A stretch of DNA of 6,432 nt from positions 1 through 6,432 of the forward strand of contig JAICUE010000150.1 of the NCBI GenBank assembly GCA_025936015.1, in the 5' to 3' direction. The notes under the pieces are model-generated. The model worked only from the letters and a program-made list of their open reading frames with translations, searched no databases and had not been told where the DNA came from. This DNA comes from Gemmatimonadaceae bacterium (GTDB lineage Bacteria; Gemmatimonadota; Gemmatimonadetes; Gemmatimonadales; Gemmatimonadaceae). Shown here piece after piece: positions 1 through 5,662 of this stretch (position 1 is the stretch's first letter; each line of letters begins with the position of its first letter). The translations under genes and the position numbers were made by a program.

Positions 1-2
1 AC

Positions 3-521
3 GGGCTGCGCTACGACCTGCAGCTCGCGGGTCCGGCGCAGCTCACCGTGCGCAGCGTTGCGACGACATCGAAGCGCCACCTGCTCGACCCGCGCCAGCC
101 AAAGGCGACGCGCTTCCTCGGCGAGGTGGACGCGCCCCTGCTCTTCACCGACGTCGGCATCACGCTGAACCTGACGGGCCAGCGCAGCTGGCACTCGCTG
201 GTGCCGCTGGTGCAGTTCGGCGCGGGCGTCGCGTCCGATCTGAAGCCGGCGTCGGACGTTGGCAACTACAAATTTGGTGGGACATCCGGCACCACCTTTG
301 CACTTTCGTTCGGCGGCGGCGTCCGCTACGTGCCGGGCGGTCGCCTGAACCGGTGGGAAATTCGCGGCGACGTGACCGACTACCTGTTCGCGATCAAGTA
401 TCCGGGATCGTACATCTCGACGGTGACGACGCCGTCGGTCCTGAAACCAGACGCCTCATCCTCGAGCTGGCGGCACAACGCGGGGTTCACGCTCGGCCTC
501 ACGTACCGGTTCCTGCGCTAG
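3..521 (+). CDS. Outer-membrane beta-barrel protein, C-terminal part
   Basis: This is the 3' end of a gene that starts before the window. The frame is open from base 3 (172 residues visible) and ends at TAG 519-521. The GTG at 48 is only an internal valine and there is no reason to take it as the start. The visible protein alternates short hydrophobic/polar strands with Gly/Asn/Ser-rich turns. It contains a glycine-rich strand (FALSFGGGVRYVPGG), an Arg/Asp strand (WEIRGDVTDYLF) and a C-terminal aromatic strand ending TYRFLR, as expected of a small OmpA-like or porin-like barrel whose last strand is read by the BAM machinery. No conserved catalytic motif is visible, so a structural or small-solute role is inferred only. 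The signal peptide, if any, lies outside the window. The next gene begins 59 bp downstream. A family more exact than 'outer membrane beta-barrel' cannot be given. Confidence 0.7.
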   Translation, partial: GLRYDLQLAGPAQLTVRSVATTSKRHLLDPRQPKATRFLGEVDAPLLFTDVGITLNLTGQRSWHSLVPLVQFGAGVASDLKPASDVGNYKFGGTSGTTFALSFGGGVRYVPGGRLNRWEIRGDVTDYLFAIKYPGSYISTVTTPSVLKPDASSSSWRHNAGFTLGLTYRFLR

Positions 522-568
522 GCGACGCGAGATGCGGTAGCGGCCCGTCCTCGCAGTCACACGTCCGC

Positions 569-572
569 GGAG
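569..572 (+). promoter_or_regulatory. Shine-Dalgarno sequence of the BON-domain gene
   Basis: GGAG lies 8 nt before the ATG at 581. It decides the start: the same frame is open upstream to 353, but that extension would run through the barrel gene in another frame and has no such site. It is the clearest ribosome-binding site in the window. Confidence 0.6.
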
Positions 573-580
573 CAACGAAC

Positions 581-1072
581 ATGGCGCACGACTTCGAAGA
601 CATCCACGATCTCGACGACCTGAACGACGACGAGCTGAAGTCGCTCGTCCGAACGCACCTCGCGGCCGAGGCAGGGCTCGATGCGCGCGAGATCGCGGTG
701 CTGGTCGAGGATGGAGTCGTCACGCTTGCCGGCGCGGTCGGGACGGAAGCGGAGCAGCGAATCGCCGAGCATGTGGTGACGGATGTCCTGGGAATCGAGC
801 ACTTCGACAACCAGCTCACCGTCGATCCTGAACGCCGCTCGGTGAGTCCCGTCGACATCGAGGAGCATCTAGCCGACGAGGCCGAGCACGAGGGGCTGCT
901 CCTCGGCGATCGTGCGGTCCCGCTCTCGCCCGAGGCGGAACATCTCGAGGAGGATCTCGACGCACGGCTGTACGGCACGACTGACGTGCAGAGCGCGATC
1001 GAGGACGGCACGGCCTGGGTTCCGCCCGATTCGCCGACACCCGAAGGCCGCGACGGCAGCGAACTTCGCTGA
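581..1072 (+). CDS. Small acidic BON-domain protein
   Basis: A 163-residue protein. Residues about 18-82 form a BON domain: a helix (LVRTHLAAEAGL), then the typical strand-turn-strand LVEDGVVTLAGAV with its conserved glycines (G45, G51), a second helix (EAEQRIAEHVVTDVLGI) and the closing strand FDNQLTVD. BON domains usually bind membranes or act as small ligand or protein-interaction modules in stress proteins such as OsmY, secretins and channels. This one has no signal peptide or transmembrane segment, so a cytoplasmic location is inferred. The N-terminus (residues 3-19) and residues 93-142 are strongly acidic (Asp/Glu-rich). The tail carries a proline motif, AWVPPDSPTPEG (145-156), whose function I do not recognise. 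The start at 581 is supported by GGAG 8 nt upstream. A strong terminator follows 20 nt after the TGA, so the gene probably forms its own unit or ends the upstream one. Specific role unknown. Confidence 0.8.
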   Translation: MAHDFEDIHDLDDLNDDELKSLVRTHLAAEAGLDAREIAVLVEDGVVTLAGAVGTEAEQRIAEHVVTDVLGIEHFDNQLTVDPERRSVSPVDIEEHLADEAEHEGLLLGDRAVPLSPEAEHLEEDLDARLYGTTDVQSAIEDGTAWVPPDSPTPEGRDGSELR

Positions 1073-1092
1073 ACGCAGGCGGCGCGGCGACT

Positions 1093-1126
1093 TGTCCGGC
1101 TCGTGAGAGCCGGACATTTTCATTTT
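1093..1126 (+). terminator. Rho-independent terminator after the BON gene
   Basis: A perfect 10-bp inverted repeat (1093-1102 with 1107-1116; TGTCCGGCTC / GAGCCGGACA) closes on a GTGA loop, which is a GNRA tetraloop in RNA. It is followed by TTTTCATTTT (1117-1126). The stem is GC-rich and the T-rich tract is immediate, so this is a textbook intrinsic terminator. It ends only 2 bp before the first possible start codon of the next gene (1129), so it may also act on expression of that gene. Confidence 0.88.
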
Positions 1127-1128
1127 CG

Positions 1129-1554
1129 ATGATGACCACGACGCTGACACGCCGCGTGAACTTTGCCGCGGCGCACCGATACCGCCGTCCCGAGTGGGAC
1201 GATGCACGCAACGCGGCGACGTTCGGCCTCTGCGCCCGCGAGAATTATCACGGGCACAGCTACGTGTGCGAGGTGACGGTTCGCGGCGCGATCGATCCGC
1301 TGACGGGCTTCGTCGTCGACCTGGGGCTGCTCGACCGGGTGCTCCAGGCCGAGGTGCGCGACCGCTTCGACCACCGCAACATCAACCTCGACGTCCCCGA
1401 GTTCGCCGACGGCGGTCTCGTGCCGAGCGGGGAGAACCTGGCGCGGTTCATCCTGGACCGGGTGCAGCGGGCGTTAGGCGACGCGGCGACGGTGACGTCG
1501 GTATCGGTGGCCGAGGACGATTCACTGCGAGCGACCTGCACGATCGACCCATGA
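1129..1554 (+). CDS. queD: 6-pyruvoyltetrahydropterin synthase / 6-carboxytetrahydropterin synthase (QueD-like)
   Basis: A 141-residue T-fold enzyme of the PTPS/QueD family (COG0720). It acts on dihydroneopterin triphosphate, giving 6-carboxytetrahydropterin (queuosine/7-deazapurine route) or a related tetrahydropterin. All key residues can be seen: zinc ligands H16 (in RVNFAAAHRY), H41 and H43 (in HGHSY); the catalytic cysteine C35; the catalytic Asp/His pair D81-H82 (in DHRNINLDV); and substrate-binding glutamates E102 (in PSGEN) and probably E129. C35 is separated from HGH by five residues (CARENYHGH), the PTPS-like spacing, where E. coli QueD has three. The start is ATG 1129 or ATG 1132; the conserved LTRRVNF follows at once, so the start cannot be much later. 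No Shine-Dalgarno sequence is possible, because the T-tract of a terminator lies directly upstream. The stop overlaps mobA by ATGA. The queD symbol is a family assignment; the product actually made is not settled by sequence. Confidence 0.85.
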   Translation: MMTTTLTRRVNFAAAHRYRRPEWDDARNAATFGLCARENYHGHSYVCEVTVRGAIDPLTGFVVDLGLLDRVLQAEVRDRFDHRNINLDVPEFADGGLVPSGENLARFILDRVQRALGDAATVTSVSVAEDDSLRATCTIDP

Positions 1555-2156
1555 GCGCGATCGCGGGCGCGATCCTCGCGGGCGGGGCCGCGCGCCGGTT
1601 CGCTGGACTTCCGAAGGGGCTCGAGGTGATCGCCGGGGAACGGATCGTCGACCGGGTGGCGGCCGCGTTAGGCGCTGTGGGAACGGAGATCGTCCTCGTC
1701 GGGGCCACACCGGCCGTCGCCGCGACGCTGCCGGCGCTGCATGCGGTGAGCGACGAAGCGCCGGGGATGGGGCCGTTAGGCGCGATCGTCACCGCGCTGC
1801 GCTCGACCGGTCGCGATACGATCGTGATCGCGTGGGACATGCCACTGGTGACGGCCGCCGAACTGCGTCCGCTGATCGACGCGAGGCCCGAGGCCGACGT
1901 GGTGGCCTGGGAGGTGGATGGACGGGTCGAGCCCCTCTGCGCGCTGTATCGCGCGCGAGCGGCCGATACGCTGGCGGCGGCGTTCGCCGAGGGCGTGCGA
2001 AGCCCGCAGGAAGCGCTGCGGCGGCTCCGGGTGCATCTTGTCGAGGGGGGCACTGGCGAGCGCGCCTCACCGTTCGCCAGCGTCAATACTCCCGAGCAGC
2101 TCGACCAGCTGCGAGCGCTGGCGGCGACACATTCCAACGTTAGAGATTCGGCCTGA
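1551..2156 (+). CDS. mobA: Molybdenum cofactor guanylyltransferase MobA
   Basis: A 201-residue cytoplasmic nucleotidyltransferase with a single Rossmann-like NTP-transferase domain (MobA-like NTP transferase family). The family transfers GMP from GTP to molybdenum-molybdopterin, giving the bis-MGD cofactor. The N-terminal nucleotide loop is AILAGGAARRFAGLPKGL (residues 7-24), matching the family pattern LAGG-x3-R-x2-G-x2-K, with K22 as the conserved lysine. GPLGAI (74-79) is the guanine-side loop, and WDMP (95-98) carries the metal-binding Asp D96. VNTPEQL near the C-terminus matches the usual NTPEEL motif. The ATG overlaps the stop of the preceding gene (ATGA) and no separate ribosome site is seen, so translational coupling is likely. 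moeA lies two genes downstream, which supports the cofactor assignment over other nucleotidyltransferases such as MocA-type cytidylyltransferases. Leu-Gly at 40-41 and 76-77 are both written TTA GGC. Confidence 0.85.
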   Translation: MSAIAGAILAGGAARRFAGLPKGLEVIAGERIVDRVAAALGAVGTEIVLVGATPAVAATLPALHAVSDEAPGMGPLGAIVTALRSTGRDTIVIAWDMPLVTAAELRPLIDARPEADVVAWEVDGRVEPLCALYRARAADTLAAAFAEGVRSPQEALRRLRVHLVEGGTGERASPFASVNTPEQLDQLRALAATHSNVRDSA

Positions 2157-3688
2157 TGCGGATTGCCCTCTCTGTGCTTCCATTCGTCGCGATCGCGGCG
2201 TGCGCCACGAACAACGCGCGCGTTCCGGCGCCAGTACCGCTGCGGCTCGATTCCAGCGGGACGCCGGCAGCGGCGGCACTGGTGGACGAGCGGGCGCTGC
2301 TGCGCGCGTCGATCGACAGCGCGGTGAACGATCCGAAATTCGCCAATGCATTCTGGGGAATCCTGATCGTCGATCCCGCCAGCGGCGACACGCTGTACTC
2401 GCGCAATGCGGGGAAGCTGTTCATGCCGGCGTCGAACATGAAGATCATCACCGGCTCAGCGGCGCTGACGCAGCTTGGGCCGGACTACCAGTATCGGACG
2501 ACGTTCGCCGCGCGGGGGACGGTACGCGATTCCACGCTCCGCGGCGACCTGCTCGTCTTCGGGCGCGGCGACCCGACGATCAGCGATCACATGCGAAAGG
2601 ACGCGATGATCCCGCTGCACGACATCGCTGATTCGCTGCGCGCGCATGGAATCGCGCGCGTCACCGGGCGGATCATTCCCGCCGGCGATGCGTTTCCCGG
2701 CCCGACGTTAGGCTACGGGTGGGACTGGGACGATCTCGACTACGGGTATGGCGCCGGCGTCGACGAGTTGATGTTCAACGAAGGATTCGCGACGGTCATC
2801 GCCCGCGGCGGGAAGAAGCCTGGCGCGCCGGTGTCGGTCGAAACGCGGCCCGCGCTGCACAGCCCGAAGGTACGGGTGACGGCAACCACCGTTGCGCCCG
2901 CTGTCCCGGGCGCGCCGAGGGCGACGAACCTGACGTTTCGCTGGGACAGCATCGGTGGCGGCGCGCTGGTCGAGGGAACGATCGCTGTCGGAGACAGCGC
3001 GAGCGACGACGTCGCGTTCCGCGTGCCCGACGCCTCCTACGTCGACGCGTTAGGCGAGGCGCTCCGGGATCGCGGCATGCGCCTGGATGGCCGTGCGCTC
3101 CCCGATACGACGGCAAAGCCTGACACGCTGTTCATCACGCTGTCGCCGCCGCTGCGAGAGATTCTCCCGGCGCTCGAGAAGCCCTCGCAGAACCAGATCG
3201 CCGAGATTCTCTTCAAGACGTTGGCGCTCGAAGCCACGGGAGTAGGCTCGGCGGACAGCGCGCGCCGGGTGATCGAGCGCCAGCTCGTTGCGTGGGGCGT
3301 CAAGGACGGCGGCTACGCGATCCGCGATGGAAGCGGATTGTCACGCCACGACTACGTGTCGCCGGAAACGCTCGTGCATGTGCTGGCGACGATTCGCGGC
3401 GACACGGCCTTCCACGTCTTCTACGACGCGCTGCCGATCGCCGGCGTCGACGGGACGATCTCGAACCGGATGAAGGGGACGCCGGCCGAGGGAAACGTCC
3501 ATGCGAAGACCGGATACGTGGACAAGGCGCGATCGCTGTCCGGCTACGCGACGACCGCGGATGGGCGGATGGTGATCTTCAGCGCGCTCTGCAACAACTG
3601 GACGGTGCCGACATCGGAAGTCGAGGCCGTGCAGAACATGATCGCCGCGCGGCTGGCCGGGATGCGGCTCGTCGCCGCGACGCCCTGA
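2156..3688 (+). CDS. dacB: D-alanyl-D-alanine carboxypeptidase/endopeptidase, PBP4 (DacB) type, predicted lipoprotein
   Basis: A 510-residue peptidase S13 (PBP4) family protein, which removes terminal D-Ala from, or cleaves cross-links in, peptidoglycan in the periplasm. All three penicillin-binding motifs are present: SxxK as S93-N-M-K96 (in PASNMKIITGSAAL), SxN as S344-Q-N346 (in EKPSQNQIAEIL) and KTG at 451-453 (in HAKTGYVDKARS). DGSGLSR (391-397) and the long insert between SxxK and SxN, with TLRGDLLVFGRGDPT, are typical of the family, as is the overall length. The N-terminus is a short signal sequence with a lipobox-like IAAC (13-16), so C16 is probably lipidated; alanine at +2 would favour the outer membrane under the E. 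coli rule. PBP4 proteins are usually soluble or loosely attached, so lipidation is a variation. The start ATG at 2156 shares one base with the mobA stop (TGATG). A cell-wall enzyme between two cofactor genes is unexpected. Confidence 0.88.
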   Translation: MRIALSVLPFVAIAACATNNARVPAPVPLRLDSSGTPAAAALVDERALLRASIDSAVNDPKFANAFWGILIVDPASGDTLYSRNAGKLFMPASNMKIITGSAALTQLGPDYQYRTTFAARGTVRDSTLRGDLLVFGRGDPTISDHMRKDAMIPLHDIADSLRAHGIARVTGRIIPAGDAFPGPTLGYGWDWDDLDYGYGAGVDELMFNEGFATVIARGGKKPGAPVSVETRPALHSPKVRVTATTVAPAVPGAPRATNLTFRWDSIGGGALVEGTIAVGDSASDDVAFRVPDASYVDALGEALRDRGMRLDGRALPDTTAKPDTLFITLSPPLREILPALEKPSQNQIAEILFKTLALEATGVGSADSARRVIERQLVAWGVKDGGYAIRDGSGLSRHDYVSPETLVHVLATIRGDTAFHVFYDALPIAGVDGTISNRMKGTPAEGNVHAKTGYVDKARSLSGYATTADGRMVIFSALCNNWTVPTSEVEAVQNMIAARLAGMRLVAATP

Positions 3689-3698
3689 CCGCCTGACG

Positions 3699-4964
3699 GT
3701 GCTCGATCTCGCCGCGGCCGCGGCGCGGGTGATGGCGGCACTCGTCCCGGTCGACGCGGAAGAGATCGCACTCGTCGGTGCCGCCGGGCGGGTGCTCGCT
3801 GCGGATGTCCAGTCGCAGGTCGCGCTGCCGTTGTGGCCGAACTCGGCGATGGACGGCTACGCGCTGCGCGGCGCCGACGTGGCGGATGCGTCACCGACCG
3901 CACCGGTCGAGTTGCGGGTCGTCGGGACGGTCGCCGCAGGGGGACGCGCGAGGCGCGCGTTAGGCAGCGGCGAGGCGATGCGGATCATGACCGGCGCGCC
4001 GCTGCCCGACGGCGCCGACTGCGTCATCCGCATCGAGGACACCGACCGCGGAACCGACAAGGTCCGCGTCGGCTCGACGCGGGATGTCGGGCGCAACGTC
4101 CGGCCGGCGGGCGAGGATGTCGCGGCGGGGAGCGTCGTCGCCACCCGCGGCACGTGGATCAACCCCGGGCTGCTCGCGTTGCTCGCCGCGGTCGGCTGCA
4201 CGAAGCCGCGGGTTTCGCGGCGGCCGGTGATCGCCGTCGTCGGATCGGGCGACGAGCTGACGACGATCGAGCGATTCGCCGACGTGCGCAGCGGAGAGCG
4301 GATCGTCGCGACGAACGGGTACGCGCTCGGCGCGATCATCCGCGACGCGGGGGGCGAGGTCCTCGACCTCGGCGTCGCACGCGACGATCGCGAGGCGCTT
4401 CGCGCGCTGATGACGGACGGCGCGGCGCGGGCTGACCTGCTCGTCACGACGGCGGGAGTATCCGTTGGCGAGCATGACTACACCAGGCAGATCGTCGAGG
4501 AGACGGGGGCGATCGATTTCTGGCGCATCAGCGCACGCCCGGGGTCGCAGCTCGCCTTCGGCACGTTAGGCGGCACACCGTGGCTCGGCCTGCCCGGCAA
4601 CCCGGTGTCGGCGGCGATCACCGGCGAGCTGTTCGTGCGACCGGCGGTGCTCCGCCTGCAGGGCGTCGAGCGGGTCCATCGCGCGGCAGTGCAGGTCCGG
4701 CTCGCCGCTCCGGTGCAATGCGCGCCAGCCATGACGCTGCTGCTGCGAGCAACGCTGGCGCGGTCGGACGGCGGGTTCGTGGCGACCCTCACCGGACCGC
4801 AGGGTTCGGGACTGATGTCCTCGGTGGCGCGGGCAGACGCGCTGCTAGTGATCCCCGCTGGCGAGGAAGTTCTTGCCGCGGGGAGCAGAGTCGCGGCGCT
4901 GCCACTGCACGGCGCGGTCGTGATGGAGAACGAGTTGCGCGTGACGTCGCCGGAAGCGGGATGA
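3699..4964 (+). CDS. moeA: Molybdopterin molybdenumtransferase MoeA
   Basis: A 421-residue cytoplasmic enzyme, the normal length for MoeA, which inserts molybdate into adenylylated molybdopterin. Domain order: MoeA N-terminal region (about 1-165) with PLWPNSAMDGYALRG, where D52 matches the conserved functional Asp of the family, plus MRIMTGAPLPDGAD (94-107) and NVRPAGEDV; the MoCF-binding domain (about 172-315) with VVGSGDELT (180-188), TTAGVSVGEHDY (250-261), PGSQLAFG and LPGNPVSA (298-305); and the C-terminal beta domain (about 330-412) with GPQGSGLMSSVARADALLVIP. The start is GTG 3699, 10 nt after the dacB stop. It is chosen because the leading helix LDLAAAAARVMAAL matches the usual MoeA N-terminus; no good Shine-Dalgarno sequence is visible. 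The stop overlaps the methyltransferase start (ATGA). With mobA nearby, this supports use of a molybdenum or tungsten enzyme in the host. No other cofactor genes (moaA-E, mogA) are in the window. Confidence 0.92.
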   Translation: MLDLAAAAARVMAALVPVDAEEIALVGAAGRVLAADVQSQVALPLWPNSAMDGYALRGADVADASPTAPVELRVVGTVAAGGRARRALGSGEAMRIMTGAPLPDGADCVIRIEDTDRGTDKVRVGSTRDVGRNVRPAGEDVAAGSVVATRGTWINPGLLALLAAVGCTKPRVSRRPVIAVVGSGDELTTIERFADVRSGERIVATNGYALGAIIRDAGGEVLDLGVARDDREALRALMTDGAARADLLVTTAGVSVGEHDYTRQIVEETGAIDFWRISARPGSQLAFGTLGGTPWLGLPGNPVSAAITGELFVRPAVLRLQGVERVHRAAVQVRLAAPVQCAPAMTLLLRATLARSDGGFVATLTGPQGSGLMSSVARADALLVIPAGEEVLAAGSRVAALPLHGAVVMENELRVTSPEAG

Positions 4965-5662
4965 GCAGCGCGACGGACGTCGCCCGGATCGAGGAATCGC
5001 TTCGACGACGGTTCCGGGTGACCGAGACCACGATCGCGTTAGGCGGGACCGCGATCGAGCTGCTTCATCCGGCGAGCTCCGATGAGCTGATCAGCGAGGA
5101 AGACTACCTCGCGGACGAACGGCTGCCGTATTGGGCCGAGCCGTGGCCCTCATCGTTCGCGCTGTCGCGCGACCTCGTCGATCCCGATTCGCTGCTCGGT
5201 GAGGGACGAGGCCGACGGATGCTCGAGCTGGGGTGCGGCGCGGGTCTCGTCGCCTGCGCCGCGACGCTCGCGGGGTTCACGGTAACGGCCAGCGATTACT
5301 ACGAAGACGCGTTGCGCTTCGCGCGAGTGAATACGTGGCGCGCGACGAAACAGGCGATCGACGTCCTGCTCCTCGACTGGCGCGCGCTTCCGGAGTTGAT
5401 GCCGCGCTACGACGTGGTGATCGCGTCCGACGTGTTGTACGAGCGACCGTACGCAGAGATCGTCGCGCGCACGCTCTCACGGACGCTTGCACCTGGTGGC
5501 GTCGCGATCATCGCCGATCCAGGCCGCATGGCGACACCGGCATTCATCGCAGCGTGTCCGGCGGCCGGGCTGCGAATCGAAAGAAAACGGCGCCTCCCGT
5601 ATGAGGAAGGCGCCGTGAAGCAGACGATCGACCTTTACGAGATTCGCTGGGCCGCCGGCTGA
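4961..5662 (+). CDS. Class I SAM-dependent methyltransferase (Nnt1 / METTL-type family)
   Basis: A 233-residue Rossmann-fold methyltransferase. Motif I is MLELGCGAGL (87-96), which binds S-adenosylmethionine. The acidic residue of post-I is D112 in VTASDYYEDAL, VLLLDWRAL (135-143) follows, and IASDVLYE (154-161) is the motif seen in the Nnt1/methyltransferase-16 group (COG3897-like), which includes lysine methyltransferases acting on proteins such as ETF-beta. The upstream PYWAEPWPSSFALSRDL (56-72) is the N-terminal signature of the same group. The substrate cannot be read from sequence. The start ATG 4961 overlaps the moeA stop (ATGA), with GGAAG at 4952-4956. The frame is open upstream to 4580, but that stretch is moeA in another frame. 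The last 28 bp overlap the end of the convergent Fe-S gene, and residues about 209-219 are written over that gene's terminator hairpin. Confidence 0.85.
   Translation: MSSATDVARIEESLRRRFRVTETTIALGGTAIELLHPASSDELISEEDYLADERLPYWAEPWPSSFALSRDLVDPDSLLGEGRGRRMLELGCGAGLVACAATLAGFTVTASDYYEDALRFARVNTWRATKQAIDVLLLDWRALPELMPRYDVVIASDVLYERPYAEIVARTLSRTLAPGGVAIIADPGRMATPAFIAACPAAGLRIERKRRLPYEEGAVKQTIDLYEIRWAAG
5580..5616 (-). terminator. Intrinsic terminator of the Fe-S gene, inside the methyltransferase coding sequence
   Basis: A perfect 9-bp inverted repeat (5587-5595 with 5608-5616; ACGGCGCCT / AGGCGCCGT) has a 12-nt loop. Read on the minus strand it is followed by TTTTCTTT (5587 down to 5580), so it works in the direction of the Fe-S gene and begins 18 nt after that gene's TAA (5637-5635). 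On the plus strand no T-tract follows, so it should not terminate the plus-strand operon. The whole element lies within methyltransferase codons. Confidence 0.75.

Noticed and set aside
353..580. In-frame N-terminal extension of the BON protein back to an ATG at 353
   Set aside because: It overlaps the barrel gene in another frame, its residues (Arg/Val-rich) look like a shadow, and GGAG plus a natural acidic start point to 581.
499..1011. Serine-rich minus-strand open frame opposite the BON gene
   Set aside because: Its serine-rich composition arises from the antisense of Asp/Glu/Arg codons. It has no motifs and no ribosome site, and the plus-strand BON protein is clearly real.
1448..2137. 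Long minus-strand open frame opposite queD/mobA
   Set aside because: Ser/Ala/Arg/Pro-rich with no recognisable fold or motif. It is the usual result of high GC content opposite a real gene.
2136..2147. GTTAGA near the end of mobA as another copy of the TTAGGC word
   Set aside because: It reads GTT AGA (Val-Arg) in frame and lacks GGC, so it does not belong to the TTA GGC set.
1557..2196. GCGATCGC palindromes (1557-1564, 2189-2196) as an HIP1-like repeat
   Set aside because: Only two copies were found, in alanine/isoleucine-rich coding sequence of a GC-rich genome; not a convincing repeat.
3686..3701. Possible small hairpin (ACCG/CGGT) over the moeA GTG start
   Set aside because: Only 4 bp in GC-rich DNA, expected by chance, with no supporting regulatory feature.
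4580..4960. In-frame extension of the methyltransferase upstream into moeA
   Set aside because: The extension is Arg/Ala/Gly-rich frame shadow of well-conserved MoeA sequence. The ATGA junction at 4961 gives a normal start and a normal family length.
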